From positions 9,419,501 to 9,483,500 of the forward strand of contig CM034550.1 in assembly GCA_020055645.1 (NCBI GenBank): 64,000 nucleotides of DNA, given 5' to 3'. Under the pieces are notes generated by a model. It made no database searches, was not told the DNA's origin, and saw only the letters and a program-made list of their open reading frames with translations. Positions 27,254 to 40,215 of this stretch are shown here, piece by piece (within the stretch, counting starts at the first letter, position 1; each line of letters starts with the position of its first letter). The DNA comes from Tomocerus qinae. Taxonomy: Eukaryota > Arthropoda > Collembola > Entomobryomorpha > Tomoceridae. The position numbers and the translations under genes were made by a program.

Positions 27254-30200
27254 ATGGGAGAAGTCGGTAAGTATTTTCAAACTGTCTTTTAGTGTGATTA
27301 TTTTCTAACTTTGAACAGAGTGCTAACATTTGGTAACAAATCGGGGTAAATGCCAATTAACCATGATTCTTTGACTTAATTGATGTTTTTTTTCACGCTT
27401 TATTGCATCTTTGCATCACAATTGCGTACATGACAATCAGGACAAGGTGCATGATATTTTTCTATATGTATAAATTGAGAAGTACGCAATATTAAAAGTA
27501 GGTTGATAGACGGAATGGGAATATTGGTTCAAAGTACAAACTTGTATTTCTAGCGTGGTATTTTCTAAGCGTGCCACTATTTCTCAAATAAAAATGTAGG
27601 TCTGGTGATCTCTCGTTAATGTTATGCATGTAAAGAATGTTATTGGCCACAGATATGGATAGTTATTCGTAATGATAGGTCTATATAATGTATTTTAAAG
27701 AAACTCACTTCTGTCGAAATAAATCCTAATGGTACACTCTCTCGAGTAAATCCCCGTGACAGCATGGTGTAACACAAGTATGTAATTCTAGAACTGTATC
27801 AGAATACCATATATCTAACACAAGAGGCATAGAAAAGAAATCAAGGAGAAACAAGTTGTTATGTTTTATTAGCGGTTTATCCTTTTAACCAGTACAGATA
27901 TATATCGTATTTACTCTACTCTATTCTGTTTCTCTGCCGCTACTGTTTACTAACCAAAACCAAACCACTTCGCTCCATGATCTCCTAATGCTTTCTGGAG
28001 GCATCTGGTTTAATTTAAGTTTACTAATATAGCTTTATAAGTGTTAGCATAGCTAATACTTAATACATTCCGTATTGCAACTATCTGTGTCAGTGTTCAC
28101 TTGACTTACTTAAATTGTGTTTGTTTTTCTCACTTGCACTTTTCAAACAAAATGACAGGAGGAGCCCCATTAATTTTAAACTCTTACAATTCTTCATAAC
28201 TTAACGAAATTTTCTGCTATAATTCGGGAAACATAAATATAAACAGACCTTATTATGAATAACAACAGAGTCTGCTTCCGTACTTGAAGATGAGACTGAT
28301 ACTTTTATTGCATCCTTTTAGTCAATTAGGTTGTTTCCCTTTGCTATACTGGAAAATTCTAGTTTCAAGTAGAGAATGATGCATAATTTCTAACTAAAAG
28401 ATTTTCAGAATTGATAAATCTAATTTTACCATTTATATAATCTAATTTTGATTGAATTGAGTAGTGTAGGTGAATGATTATACTGAAGTATCAACTAACA
28501 AATTCGCTCTTGACTTTTTCCAATGCAGAGTGAATTACTTTTGTGATAACTACTTCCTACTAATTGGCTTTATTTTGTGGTAAGTGTTTTTGTTAATATT
28601 TTAATGATTTTATGCAAAATGATTAGACTTAGTAGTTGTGTTGATGGGATATATAAATATAACGGGGATATGACTTTTATTCCAGAGGTTATGAATCGCC
28701 CATGGATGTTCAGCAACCCGCCAGGTTGTGGACCAGCCCCTGCATTACCAAATATCACGATGGCTTCAACTGCTCAGCGATCCAGAGCCAATTTAGTTAA
28801 TGGTGGTGGAAACGGAGGATTGTCAGTGTAAGTCGATGCAATCACATTTCTTATTTAGTCAATTCGTCTTTGTTCACAATCTAGCCACATGCATTAGTTA
28901 TCATACACTGCGTACATGTAGCCGTCAGTCGCAAGAACATTTTGAATTATGCAAGTCGTAAAGTAAATGCTGCAGTCTCTATATAATATATTTTGCTATT
29001 ATCCATGCAGACGTTATAGCTTAACGAGCCAGGAACAACTGAAGCAATTATCAGGATTATAATTATCGAAGAAGAATGTTTACAAACGCTGCTGACTTTA
29101 ATAGGCAATGCAGAAAGCAATGAACTTTTCCCATGGCACATGCAAAAAGGAGAAAGTCTTCAAAAAAGAACGATCATAAATTGCGAATAAATATTTAGAG
29201 GTAGGAGTAGTAAATACATTGGTATGCAGTGGTGAGGAAAACAGGAGGAAAAAATCTGGGTGCATTCCATTCTGTTTCTCGTAGATCGTCGCTACAGCGA
29301 ATCTACCATGTCATGTCTCATTCTCAATATAATATAATTTGTGTAAGAGCTTTTTGGATGGATTCCCCTGCCAAAACTTAAACTGTGCCATGAATTTCAC
29401 ATTTTTTCAAAGAATGACTTACACTCGTTCGTTATTTCTCGTGAATGTTTACATACAAATTGTGGTGAGAGCTCGGTGTATGGACGAGGGCGTAGAAATT
29501 GCCATTTCTTATATAATCTGTTGATAGTTTTCCAATTCAGTTTTTGATTTACTTTATTGCGTTGCTACCATATATAAAAGAGACCTGTCGTGACATGGAA
29601 TGCTATTTCTTGCTGGCCATTTCTAAACATTGCCTGCCCCGATCTTTGGAATTCGAACCAATATATTTCTATATGAAGCTATGCAGCCATTGAAGTGGAA
29701 ATGACACAACATTGGAAAATAATGGACAGTTCTATGTGGCTCGACTCCATTAGTCAAGCACAATAAACCTTCTTTTTCGATTAGTTTTCGCTATTAATAT
29801 CCCCGATATTATTTGAAAGAAATATATCTCAAACATATTTTGCCTTTGACCTTTTATATAGTTTTATAGACTGGTAAATTCTCTGTTTTATATTAGAATC
29901 GAATTTCTATTGAATTTATGTTCATTTTGTTTTTCTATTGATTTTTCCTACAGAACTGGCACGGGATGCGATATAATGAGCCAGATCCATGAGATCAGCG
30001 AGGGATTATACCTTTGTGGAGCCAGAGCTGTTAAAATCAACAAACTAAGAGAACTGGGTATAACTGCTATCTTCAACGTGACTATTGAACTTCCGAATCT
30101 CCTTATTGATCAAGTAAGTTCACTTCAGTTGCCCAAGTTGAGACGTAAACAGGATACAAATCCAAAACATTAATGAATGCTATTTGTATATACTTTGTAT

Positions 30201-33200
30201 CTTTTTCAATACTCTACCATTTACACGATAACGCCGCTGGTGTGTACATTATCTCTTAAAAGGCCATGTTAAAAATAATTTTTTGTACTACGCACCATTA
30301 AGCAATGGGATGTTGAGCTATTATTTTTTACACAACTAGTAGAGTAACGATTAGAAAGAAAATAAGCTATTTTGAAGGTGGTATACTAGTTGTAAGGTAA
30401 GCAGCCTGTCTCTTTTCTCTTGATCAGCAGTTTGATTATTCTTTCTGGGTTATCTTTCTACGTGAAGTATCACTTTGCATATAAATGGCTTTTTGGATAG
30501 CTTTCAAGATGAGACATCACATTCTCACATCTCGTAAAAATTAGCCTAAGCCATTCATTCTATACGCCGTAACTTTACATACTTATACACAATCCTGTTG
30601 TCCTATCTATATCTGTGTACTATCATTTTATTCTCTTGAGTGCGTACTAAAAGATACGGAGCATCCTTGAGTTACTTAATACTGTTACTTGTAGAGCAAT
30701 GTTTGGCATTTTGTTTCTACTATGCTATAAGTACATATATCCCTACTAAATACGTTTTCTTTTATAATTATTTTCATATGCCTTTACATAAGTTGTACAA
30801 GTCACATTGGAATGTCAAGTGTTTATAACGGGCAATAACACATGGAGGGAGGCAAAGTCACTTGCTTTCCAAATCAAAAATATTTGTCGGAGTACATTGC
30901 CAAATGGAGATGATTTCATCTCTCTTCAACTATTTATCATCTTCAGTATCATGTAACTTGCGGAGAGGCTTAAGTGATTTTAATAATAATTTTTGATTGC
31001 TCCTAGTAGTCGTATGTAGGATTTAGCTTCATGTTTCATGTCCATGAGTATGTACTATGATGTGAGTGATATCAGTTAACAAGTAACGATATGATATGCT
31101 GACATTTTAATTTAAACCAATAATCAAGGCAATTTCAAATATCAAAATAAGTTAATGTTGCAAAATATATTATCTGCAGGGTCATTTGTTATAACTCTTG
31201 GGCTCGCTGCTTAAATGATTCGTGTAATGTATTAAGTACTTTGTAGAAAAACATGTTTGTAAATATTGATAACGACGCAGTTTTTAAATGTTCTTAACGA
31301 TAGGTCACGAATTCCTGGCCAAAATAAGCAACCTATATTTCTAGAATTAGCAAATGAAAATAGTAGAAATATTTACCTAGTTTTTTGTACTGTGAATTCT
31401 TGAGCTAAAATTGGACTGAAACGGAATTGTGACAAGACGTGTATATCAAAGTCCACAAACTCAACTGCGTCTCATTATAGTGCCTATTAGTACTAGTTGG
31501 TAGGTACCCGTATAAAAATGTGTTCTCATGCATTGTATTTGTGTATAGTACATGTATTTGTATGTAAGCCAAAGGATGAACGAACGGGATTAGATTTTTA
31601 AATTAAATCCATCCGTATTGCCAAGTTCCGCATACAGTATGCTATATAAGATCAGTCAAAAGTAAACATCATAAAATAAACAAAAACAGTTTATCTGACT
31701 TCAGAGACAGTAAATGGGTGACGAATTTCTTTTCTGGTGCAACAACTACTTAAATGGGCATAGAACAATGAGCATGTTTCGAAACTCCTTAAACTGTGGC
31801 TAACCATAAGAGTCATGCATGTCGTCAACTATGTATTCTTGTTCCACCAACTTCCATATAGCATTAGTCAACATTTAAGCGTCAAAAATATTTCGTAGCT
31901 TCTAGAACCTGAGCAATGTTCCAAATGCTCCAGTTTTGTATCTCAATGCCCTTCTCTTATCACATTACCCTAAGATTCAGATTGGCAGAACTGTTCTTGT
32001 CAAGTTGCTCCCTTACAAACATCTTGATAGTGACTGATTGTATTTATAGCCTATCAATTTCGTCCTTGAGTCCTGTTTAATTAAAGCAAACAAACAAGTT
32101 GTAAATGCAACGAATGTATGGAGAGTGTTGTTTCTATGTTCATACAAATAATGTCGTGTTGATAAATACATTTTTCAGTTCATAGTTCATTGCTTAACTA
32201 GTTCTACAAATAATTTTCTGTTGTGTCTGTAGGTGGAGTATGTAAAAATTAACATTGAAGATTCGCCTTATGCCAACTTGGCCTATTACTTTGACAAAGT
32301 AGCTGACAAAGTGGAGGAAGTCCGCCGAAAAGGAGGAAAGAGTCTGATTCATTGCGTTGCTGGTGTGTCCCGCTCGGCATCACTATGTATCGCTTATCTG
32401 ATAAAACACAAACGAATGTCTCTAAGAAAGGCTTATCAACATGTCAAGGTATGTTAACCTTAGATCAACCATAACAGCTTAATTTATTACCTATTCTCCT
32501 ACCCAATCGATGCAAAACACATTCGAAGTAACACCAGCTATTAGCTTTTACACAGGATGATGAAATAATCTATTTTCAGGATTATTATTCAAGTGTGAAG
32601 TTTAGTGCTCAATAAAAATTAGCCTAGCTTAGTGCTCCCTTTGCTTACATATCCATTGTTTTCCCTTTTGCACTAGGTTAGGAGTCAGTAGCAAAGAACA
32701 TCTTTGTCATCCTATTAAAATTCATGCTAAAAGGTAATACTGAGACTAATTGCATGAAATTAACTTGTCTTTGACGATTCCCTACTCAATGGCTTTGCCA
32801 TTAAGGTTTGTAAAAATTCTTCGTTTAAGTACACAGCAGAAGCTGAGCACAGACATTAAGCCATGTCATGCTTCTGGAAACATAAAAGCTTTATTTAGCT
32901 ACACAGTGCATCCTAGGACAAATTTCGGTATTTTTATTGCAAAGCTAAAACGGTTTAGTGTTATGCTTTTCTACATTTCATAGTGCTAAGCAAACTTTTA
33001 GTGTTACTCACTTCACACTAAATACCTTTCCAAGATTAATATACAGCATACAAATGTAATGCTACTATTTAGTTGTTCTACCCAACGCGTTTTGACATAG
33101 TCTTGTAAAAGTGCATTGGTTTCACCATTATGGCATCACAAAAGGTTTTAGAACTTATTATTGTCTGAAAAATCTCTTGAAGGATAGTTATCTTTTTCTT

Positions 33201-35540
33201 TTCAGTTATCTCTATCTTAGAGACAAAATTCTGAAAAATTATTTTTGTACTTTCTTTGAAAATAACTTCGACCTACAATGCAAAAGTGCCAATATTGACA
33301 GTTGTAGTTTCGTTTCCAATATAATAGCTCAAGTTCCAATTTTACTGCCACAATCGCCGATTTGTATTATTATCCTAAAATGTAATTTCACCATGTAATA
33401 GAATTGATAGGTTTTCTTTCTTCCAAGATGGTTTATTATATGTAATGGATCAGGGCTATAAATCAATAGTAATAATAATTGCATCATACTTATCATAGTA
33501 CTTAAAGGTAATTTTTTTAATGCGGAATATACTGAGATTTGTAATACATAGTTCATGTGTGTTTCTACAAATTGAGTTACATTTAGACACTTACGTTGTA
33601 TCTACCTAAGTACAAGTAGAAAGTAAAGCGATCTGGTAAGTAGACACTGAGTGAGATCATAGCCATGGCATAACAGCAGAGAAACCGGAAGATTAGGGCT
33701 TAAGGTTCTTGACAGTGTGTGACAGCAAACTAGCAGTGACAATTGGAATACAAAACTGGGTACCTAAAGACTGACAATTAGGGATGCTCTGCTAAAACGA
33801 TGCGAACATACGCTATTATATAATAGGAAGGCTATAATGCCTAAGTATTGTTTAGGTGTGGTAAAGTTTCTCTCGAATCCACTAATCTGTCGTCCTACAC
33901 GTAAAGTTTTAAAATAGCAGATTTTTTCATCGTAAAGCGAGTGAGTGACTGAAATGTGTTTTCATGCGTCTAGCCACAGTATTTCTTCACCAATTGTCAT
34001 TTGCAGCTATTTTATAGGAGAAACAAAAATAGTTGTTTACCGAAGTGTATGTAGTATTTATAATTTTGGTTGTGATAGGCTTGTTATTCCACTTTGCTGT
34101 GCTTATTTAGCGAAATGAAACGAGAAGAGCTAGGCATTGGTTAGTCCGTATCTATTTGTGTAATAGCTACATACACTGAAAAATACAAATGAAGATTTAC
34201 TATAGGAAATCGACAGCTCGTTCATTAACATGACTGGGAATGAACAAGTCAGGGTTTTATCAGCTTACAAATCAAGACCTTGAATAACAAGGCAAAGCCT
34301 CGGATTGTCTATATGAAGATGTACAAAATGAACTACATAGAAAAGATAATTAATTCTACTTTCTGACACGCTTAGCTTAATTTTTCAAAGTCAGGGGCAT
34401 ACGCGTGGATTGAATTGGACTTAGCAATGAAAACTTTCTTTTAAATTGCATTGTGTAAAAGGGAAAAGTTTTAGTTTTGCAATTTGCTTAAACTTTTGTA
34501 GTAGATCTCTGGAGAGATAATATCCAATTACAAAAGACAGACAGAGCTATAAATGTATTGCTGACTAACCTAAGGAAATTCCAATTCCAGGCAGACTGTG
34601 GGTAAGTCAGACAGACAGAATCGTAAAGATTCATTAAACATAGTAGAACTGTAAACAGTAATTATCTATGTTACTTGTGTATTATCGGGAGATATAAAAG
34701 GATTTATAGCGTTAGATTTGGCGGAGATTATTATATTTCGTTGGAAATGCTGTGTAGCACAGAATGGCAGAGAAATGCGTTAAGATTTGGAAGAGTTAGT
34801 TATGTAGGTTCACTCACGTCAAGGTTCACTGTTTGAGTTGTTGGCAAAGTAGGTGAAGTTCAGAAATGTCAAACATGTCTGTATAAGAGTTAGTTAGTAA
34901 TGCCTCAACTATAGTATGCTTGACTTCCGCTAGCATAAGATAAGTCTGTTACAGATGTCGACGAGGAAATAATTGTCTAAATGCAAAACAGACATTACAC
35001 AATAATGCACAGATTTGCAAATCTACCTAGAAAGTTTATCTGATGTTGCAAATGTGTTTTCGCAAAGAATTCCTTCCTGTCCCGACTCTTGTACTTATGA
35101 GTTCATCCTGTAATTGTAAACAGCGAAATATGTTGTCTAGCCTTACATTTTGTAATCTAGGAGCCAAATTAACGATTTTTATATTGTGTTGGGTCATTTT
35201 TAGATGAGGCGCTCTATCGTCCGTCCTAATGTTGGGTTCTTTCGACAATTGGTAAGATAATGTTATTTTTTGCATGTTGAAAATGTGAAGGATTGTGTAA
35301 GCATTTATAGTCAATGTGTTTTTATTTATATTCTTGAAGATTGAATACGAAACTCGTTTCTTGGGAACTGCTTCTGTGACAATGGTATGGAATGTTGCTG
35401 CTGGTGGTCACATTCCTGACTTGTATGAGCCGGAATATAACAATACGTTGTGCTTCCTGAAAAAGTACGGTACTCATAACCAAACTGATCGAGTTGGACC
35501 TGGTCTCAGTACTGATTCTGCAGATCGTCATCATCGATAA
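27254..35540 (+). CDS. DUSP14: Dual-specificity protein phosphatase, DUSP14-like (atypical DUSP)
   Basis: Atypical DUSPs dephosphorylate phospho-Tyr and phospho-Ser/Thr, often on MAP kinases or their activators. Six coding exons join in frame: 27254-27266, 28686-28827, 29954-30113, 32233-32448, 35204-35251 and 35340-35540, giving about 259 residues. The first coding exon is only 13 bases; its ATG is the first after an in-frame TGA at 27155, and its leftover G joins AG of the next exon. A later in-frame ATG at 28691 is an alternative start. Landmarks are ITAIFNVTIELPN, the general-acid loop NIEDSP, the signature HCVAGVSRSAS (HCX5R, complete) and, in the 48-base exon, RRSIVRPNVGFFRQL. The C-terminal MVWNVAAGGHIPDLYEPE aligns with the DUSP14 tail. 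The N-terminus is Pro/Gly/Asn-rich, without a CH2 (rhodanese) domain. DUSP18/21/28 are close relatives, so the exact orthology is less sure than the family. Confidence 0.85.
30114..35203 (+). other. Two long introns of the phosphatase gene
   Basis: Introns 30114-32232 and 32449-35203 are far larger than the typical 50-110 base introns elsewhere in the window (the 32233-32448 exon lies between them). I found no nested gene on either strand. The last introns must be jumped correctly to reach the 48-base exon, which carries the conserved RPN motif. Confidence 0.5.
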
Positions 35541-37605
35541 AACTAGTCTCGCCATCACAATTATGACATAAATACTACAATAGCTAAAATGCAATCAGAA
35601 TCATCAACATTTCATTCAATTCAACGCAACGTTTACCTTTTTCGACTTACATTGCATCAATTTATATATATAAATGTATTAAGCTCATTATCTTTAGTTA
35701 GATAGATTTTTCAATTTTTCCCTTTTCCCCGCGAATATTAATAGTATTATTATGCAGTAATTTGCAACAACCTACCGATTTCTTCAGTACTGTCACTGTT
35801 TCACTAACTATTCTTCGAGTATTTATAATAACTGTGTTACTATTACTACTAGGTATACGTAGTAGCTTTCTACGGTTTAATATTATCTTGAGTCAATATC
35901 AGTTATTTTAAGGTACCTATGTAATTACTAAACCAGTAGACCTTCAATGGAAAGAATGTGATTAGGTGACAATGATATGTCGATATATTAATATTGCTAT
36001 ACTCTCTGTACTGTAAGATGGAAAATAAGGTTACCTACGTCTTATACTTAACTTATACAACAAAATATTATGCTACATAGTAATTTCTATTATTGCGAAC
36101 AAACCAATGATGATATACACTAATATATTGTTTACAGATAACAAGTTAGCATATTACTGTGCTATTTAATATGAAATGTGTACATAATTACAAAAATTGC
36201 AAATGTGAGTATACTTACCTATACAAACTATCGTAATCTTGAATCAGGAAGATCGATGAATTATCATTTTATTTCGAATAATCTGGGACCAAATAAATAT
36301 TTTCTAAAACTATAAATACCAAACCATTTCTCCCACACACATTAATCTTCCCATTACAATTTCAACCAAGAAAGATGGTTTCATGTCTGTTTAGCATCAC
36401 GATCATAAAACCTTGGTTAACAAAGATACCATAATATACTCATATCGGATGGAATAATGCTAGCTGTCTCTCACACGATTCTCCTTTCAAGAAAAACAAT
36501 TTGGTTTGCCATTCTAGGTCAAGTTTACATTGATAAGATTAGGATATTGATTGTCAAGAAATATTATAAGTATATGCTATACATTTCCGACGGAGATAAA
36601 ATAGACAAACATAAATGAAGCTTTTATTTAGCAGGGAAACAAATAGACTGCATGAAAGGCAGCCTTTCACTCAATACTGAAATAAATCCTATGAATGCCC
36701 TTGCTCATCTGCCAATAAAATACCAGCCAAAAATACATCGAGTTACGGATACACTCCGAGAATTTTATCAAGGATCCCATTTTATTACCTTTAGAGCTAC
36801 ATGCATGCACACAATATCCTTTAGAAACTCGAACAATAATTTCCACGCTCAATTTAGCAGAAAAAGCAGTCCATTTAATTTCTTGGTTGTATGCTACGCT
36901 GGTAGTTCGTTGTTGTTTCGGGATTGTATTCTACACGGATGCATTTGTTAATTGGCAATTGTCTAGAAGTTTTACAAGTTATGATAATGAGTAATGAGGA
37001 AAATTTGAGATTGCCAGAAAACAAGACAAAAGCAACGAAAGGCCAAAAGTGAAAGCACACATTCCCAGGTCATAAATTGCTTTCTCCGCGGTCACCTTTC
37101 TTTTCCGAAAGTATTTGTAATGTAACAGGGGCAAATTAATAGCCATCGAATGAAAGAGCACGGTACCTATGAGGGATATCATTGCCTTGCATGTCGTTGT
37201 CCATTAATGCTAAAACACAATACATATCTAGTTTACAATTTCTGTGGGGTCAATATTCAAATAATTGGATTTGTTGAAGTCCAAATTGGTTTGCTTGGGA
37301 ATCACACGCAGGGGAGAAACTTTGATCAATTTGATTAAATTAACTGTCGAGGGAAATACGGATGTTTGTCATTTGTCTCTGTAAAATGTGTTTGTAAGAA
37401 AGAGTTGAGGAATGGAATTACTGCTACAAGGCAGATCAAAGTTGCCATTTATTGTACATTATTCTCAGCTCGTTACGAAAATGCGCGAATAGTCATTAAG
37501 TAGTAGCGATTGGTAGTGTTTCAAAATAGTTTGATTAGTTTAGTAGGAATTATTCGGAATGATGTGATTGCCTACTTATTTAGAGTGATTAAATCACCCG
37601 TTTCT
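35541..37605. other. Intergenic region between converging phosphatase and TTC29-like genes
   Basis: This stretch holds the two 3' UTRs. AATAAA at 36292-36297 is a possible poly(A) signal for the phosphatase gene. TTTATT at 37448-37453, read on the minus strand as AATAAA, is a possible signal for the TTC29-like gene, 150 bases past its stop. No coding exon is supported. Confidence 0.45.
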
Positions 37606-40215
37606 TCATTCTATATGGACATGGCTCAGTTTTTTCTTTTCTTGAGGGGCGACATTGATAGTACTGAATGCTCGGGACCTTTTGCTATGATCTCCTAAGA
37701 CTGCACTCAGACTTTCATTCATGCTTTTAGTTCTCATGATACTTTTACGTCTGTAACTTATCAATTCTCCCAATTCGTCGGCGTCTACCAAATCAGATAA
37801 GAATTGCATGTTTTCGTTTGTCACAGCATAATCGAAAAACATGTCGTCGGGGTCATCAGTTGGAATAACTCCGGAGAAAGTGACTGTTTGCTTCGAGGAA
37901 CGTTCGTCACTCTTATTTGAAGAATCTGGACTGCTTTCCGAAGTCTGTAGATATGGTTCTACAGGTTTATAAACATCTGCAATGTAATCTGTTTCATATT
38001 CTGGTCTTTCAACCGGTTCAATTTCTCTTCTCCGTATTTTCCAGTCAACTATTGTTGATACACTAAATGGTTTTCCGCTCCTGACATGACCCTACCCAAA
38101 AAAATCAAATATACCAAAAGTTCCTTCTGAAATATCGAGACAAAGGAAATAAAAATTACAGCAAAACGTCCCCATAGCTTATGACCAGCAGCGATTCCGC
38201 ACATAGCCCAAGCAGCATCAGCATGGGTATCGGTATGTGCTAAAGATAGGAAAATATCATGTGCTACAGCATAGCATTCTTCTGCTTCCCACAAATGCCC
38301 TTCCTGGAGAAGAACATGACCCGTTTCACTCATTGCATCTGCTTCCAAATCTTTCATACCGTGGTTGTAGGCAATTTCTCTTTGACGAACGAAATATTGT
38401 AGAGCTTCGATTGTGTTGTGCATGCCGATCATACACATCCCGATATTGTGGTATGCGATTGCTTCCGTTATGTAATCTCCTGTGATTTCGCAGTGGTGTT
38501 GTAACTGTCGGAAATAAGTCATTGCATTCTCATAGGCCCCAGAATGTCGTAGTACCAAACCGAATCGAACCAATGCCGATGCCAAAGCCACAGGGTGTCG
38601 AACTGCACAATTGAAAATGACATTATCAATCAATAAATCATAGATAAATCATTTAATTGTAGTAATCATTGCTTGTAAACCTTCCAGAGCCAATTTTAAT
38701 GCGCTATCTGCATACACATGTGCCGCTGCAACATCTTCTGGTGTTGGCTATAATTCGAAAAAATTATTGTTTTATATACGAAAAATATTACTTTATATTC
38801 ACTGTTTCATTACGTATTTATGGTGAGAGTGCATGATTTGATTAGCAAGACTGATAAGCATTTCGTGTTCCAACAAAGTGGCAATCATGTATAATGTCAT
38901 GGAACGACCGTCAACTATCTCGTACGAATCCCCTTTTCAAAATCAAATTATAATTGCATACCATTTGGTACAATACACCGAAAATCAAGGTAACTAATCT
39001 GGAAGAGTACATACCTTCGTGTCTCAACCCATGAAGGGCTATTGGTTTCTTTAACCGGATGATCAGCACATGCTGTTTAAATTGCCAGGGCTGACATTTG
39101 ATTTGCAATAAAAATACAAAATACAATATATACAATAAAATATATATCGAAATTCATAGTTTTATTTATACAAATATTTTTCATTAAAATATCCTCTGCT
39201 GACCTGATCTTTTGAAAGCGAACGACAAACAGTTAAATGTTCAATAGCCGCCGACAGTGCAGATTCTGTGAGAATAAATAATATTACAACTAATTGTATG
39301 TAGATATTTATTATAAAGGTTATTCACAGTCTATTGAATAGAAATGACAAAAGGGCGTGGCGTAGTTCAATAAGTTAGGACACATTGCCAACTATGTTTT
39401 ACGTATCTTATGTACTACTAGGAAAATTGGAGAAAATGTAATTGCCTAAATTGTCGTTAGTTTCCCTAGCCAAGAAAGCCAGCAAGCAATGAACTTCTGC
39501 CTGAGTTCTGTTTTTATTAAATTCCATTTTTCTACAGTTTTTAAGTGTAGTTTGAAGCAGATACTTGGAGAGCCAAATGTCCTGGTCATCTTTCATGAGA
39601 AGTTCCGCAAGTTCTTTCCGTGCAATTACGGCTGCTTCAAATCGACCTATTTATTTGTAATTACCAATGAAGATGTTACATTTTTCATGCGTCCACGTAT
39701 CTTTAGTTCTCATGATGTCCCAAGAATAAGATGTATTGCTAATAACAATATCATTGAGATTTACTAACCTCCCTCCTTAAGATCCTGTACTCGTTGAAGT
39801 TCATGACAAATTAGGACGAATTTATTTTTCTGTGTTATTAAATCAGCTCCCATTCGTAACCGGTACCTTCCACCTCTTCTTTCCCTTTCTTCCTTCCGTA
39901 AAATATGATTTATCTCTTGAACTACATCGAAATACCCTGTGGTCAGTAGTTCGTGCAATACAATTGTATGAAAGGGATGACGCGCTCTAAAAGATGAGTG
40001 AATATTACACAATAAAATCATTGCCAAATAATCGGTTGAAATCAAACGTGGATTATTAACCTAGCGACTTCCTCCCTGGAGAGAACGGGAAGACGATCTT
40101 GCAGCCGTATTTGACGTGCCATTAAATCTTTGTCTACCGCCAAAAAATGCCGTTTTCCAGTAGGTGCTGTAGGAATACCCGGTATGCCACATCCTAAATT
40201 GTAATCCCTCCACAT
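37606..40215 (-). CDS. TTC29: Tetratricopeptide repeat protein 29-like (axonemal dynein-associated)
   Basis: TTC29 is an axonemal TPR protein needed for sperm flagella in mammals. Nine exons on the minus strand join in frame: 40215-40061, 39986-39769, 39646-39446, 39265-39204, 39090-39015, 38914-38814, 38747-38681, 38602-38160 and 38091-37606, giving about 602 residues; human TTC29 has about 475. An in-frame TAG precedes the ATG. Matches to the family include VLHELLTTGYFDVV, KDDQDIWLSKYLLQTTLKNC, DGRSMTLYMIATLLEHEM and a run of TPR helices in the 443-base exon (LVRFGLVLRHSGAYENAMTY, AYHNIGMCMIGMHNTIEALQ, MSETGHVLLQEGHLWEAEEC). The last 160 residues form a charged, probably disordered tail absent from the human protein. 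Exon 3 most likely ends at a GC donor; a GT site at 39418/39417 would add 9 residues inside a TPR turn. The acceptor before 38914 lacks a pyrimidine tract, so that junction is less certain. Confidence 0.82.
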
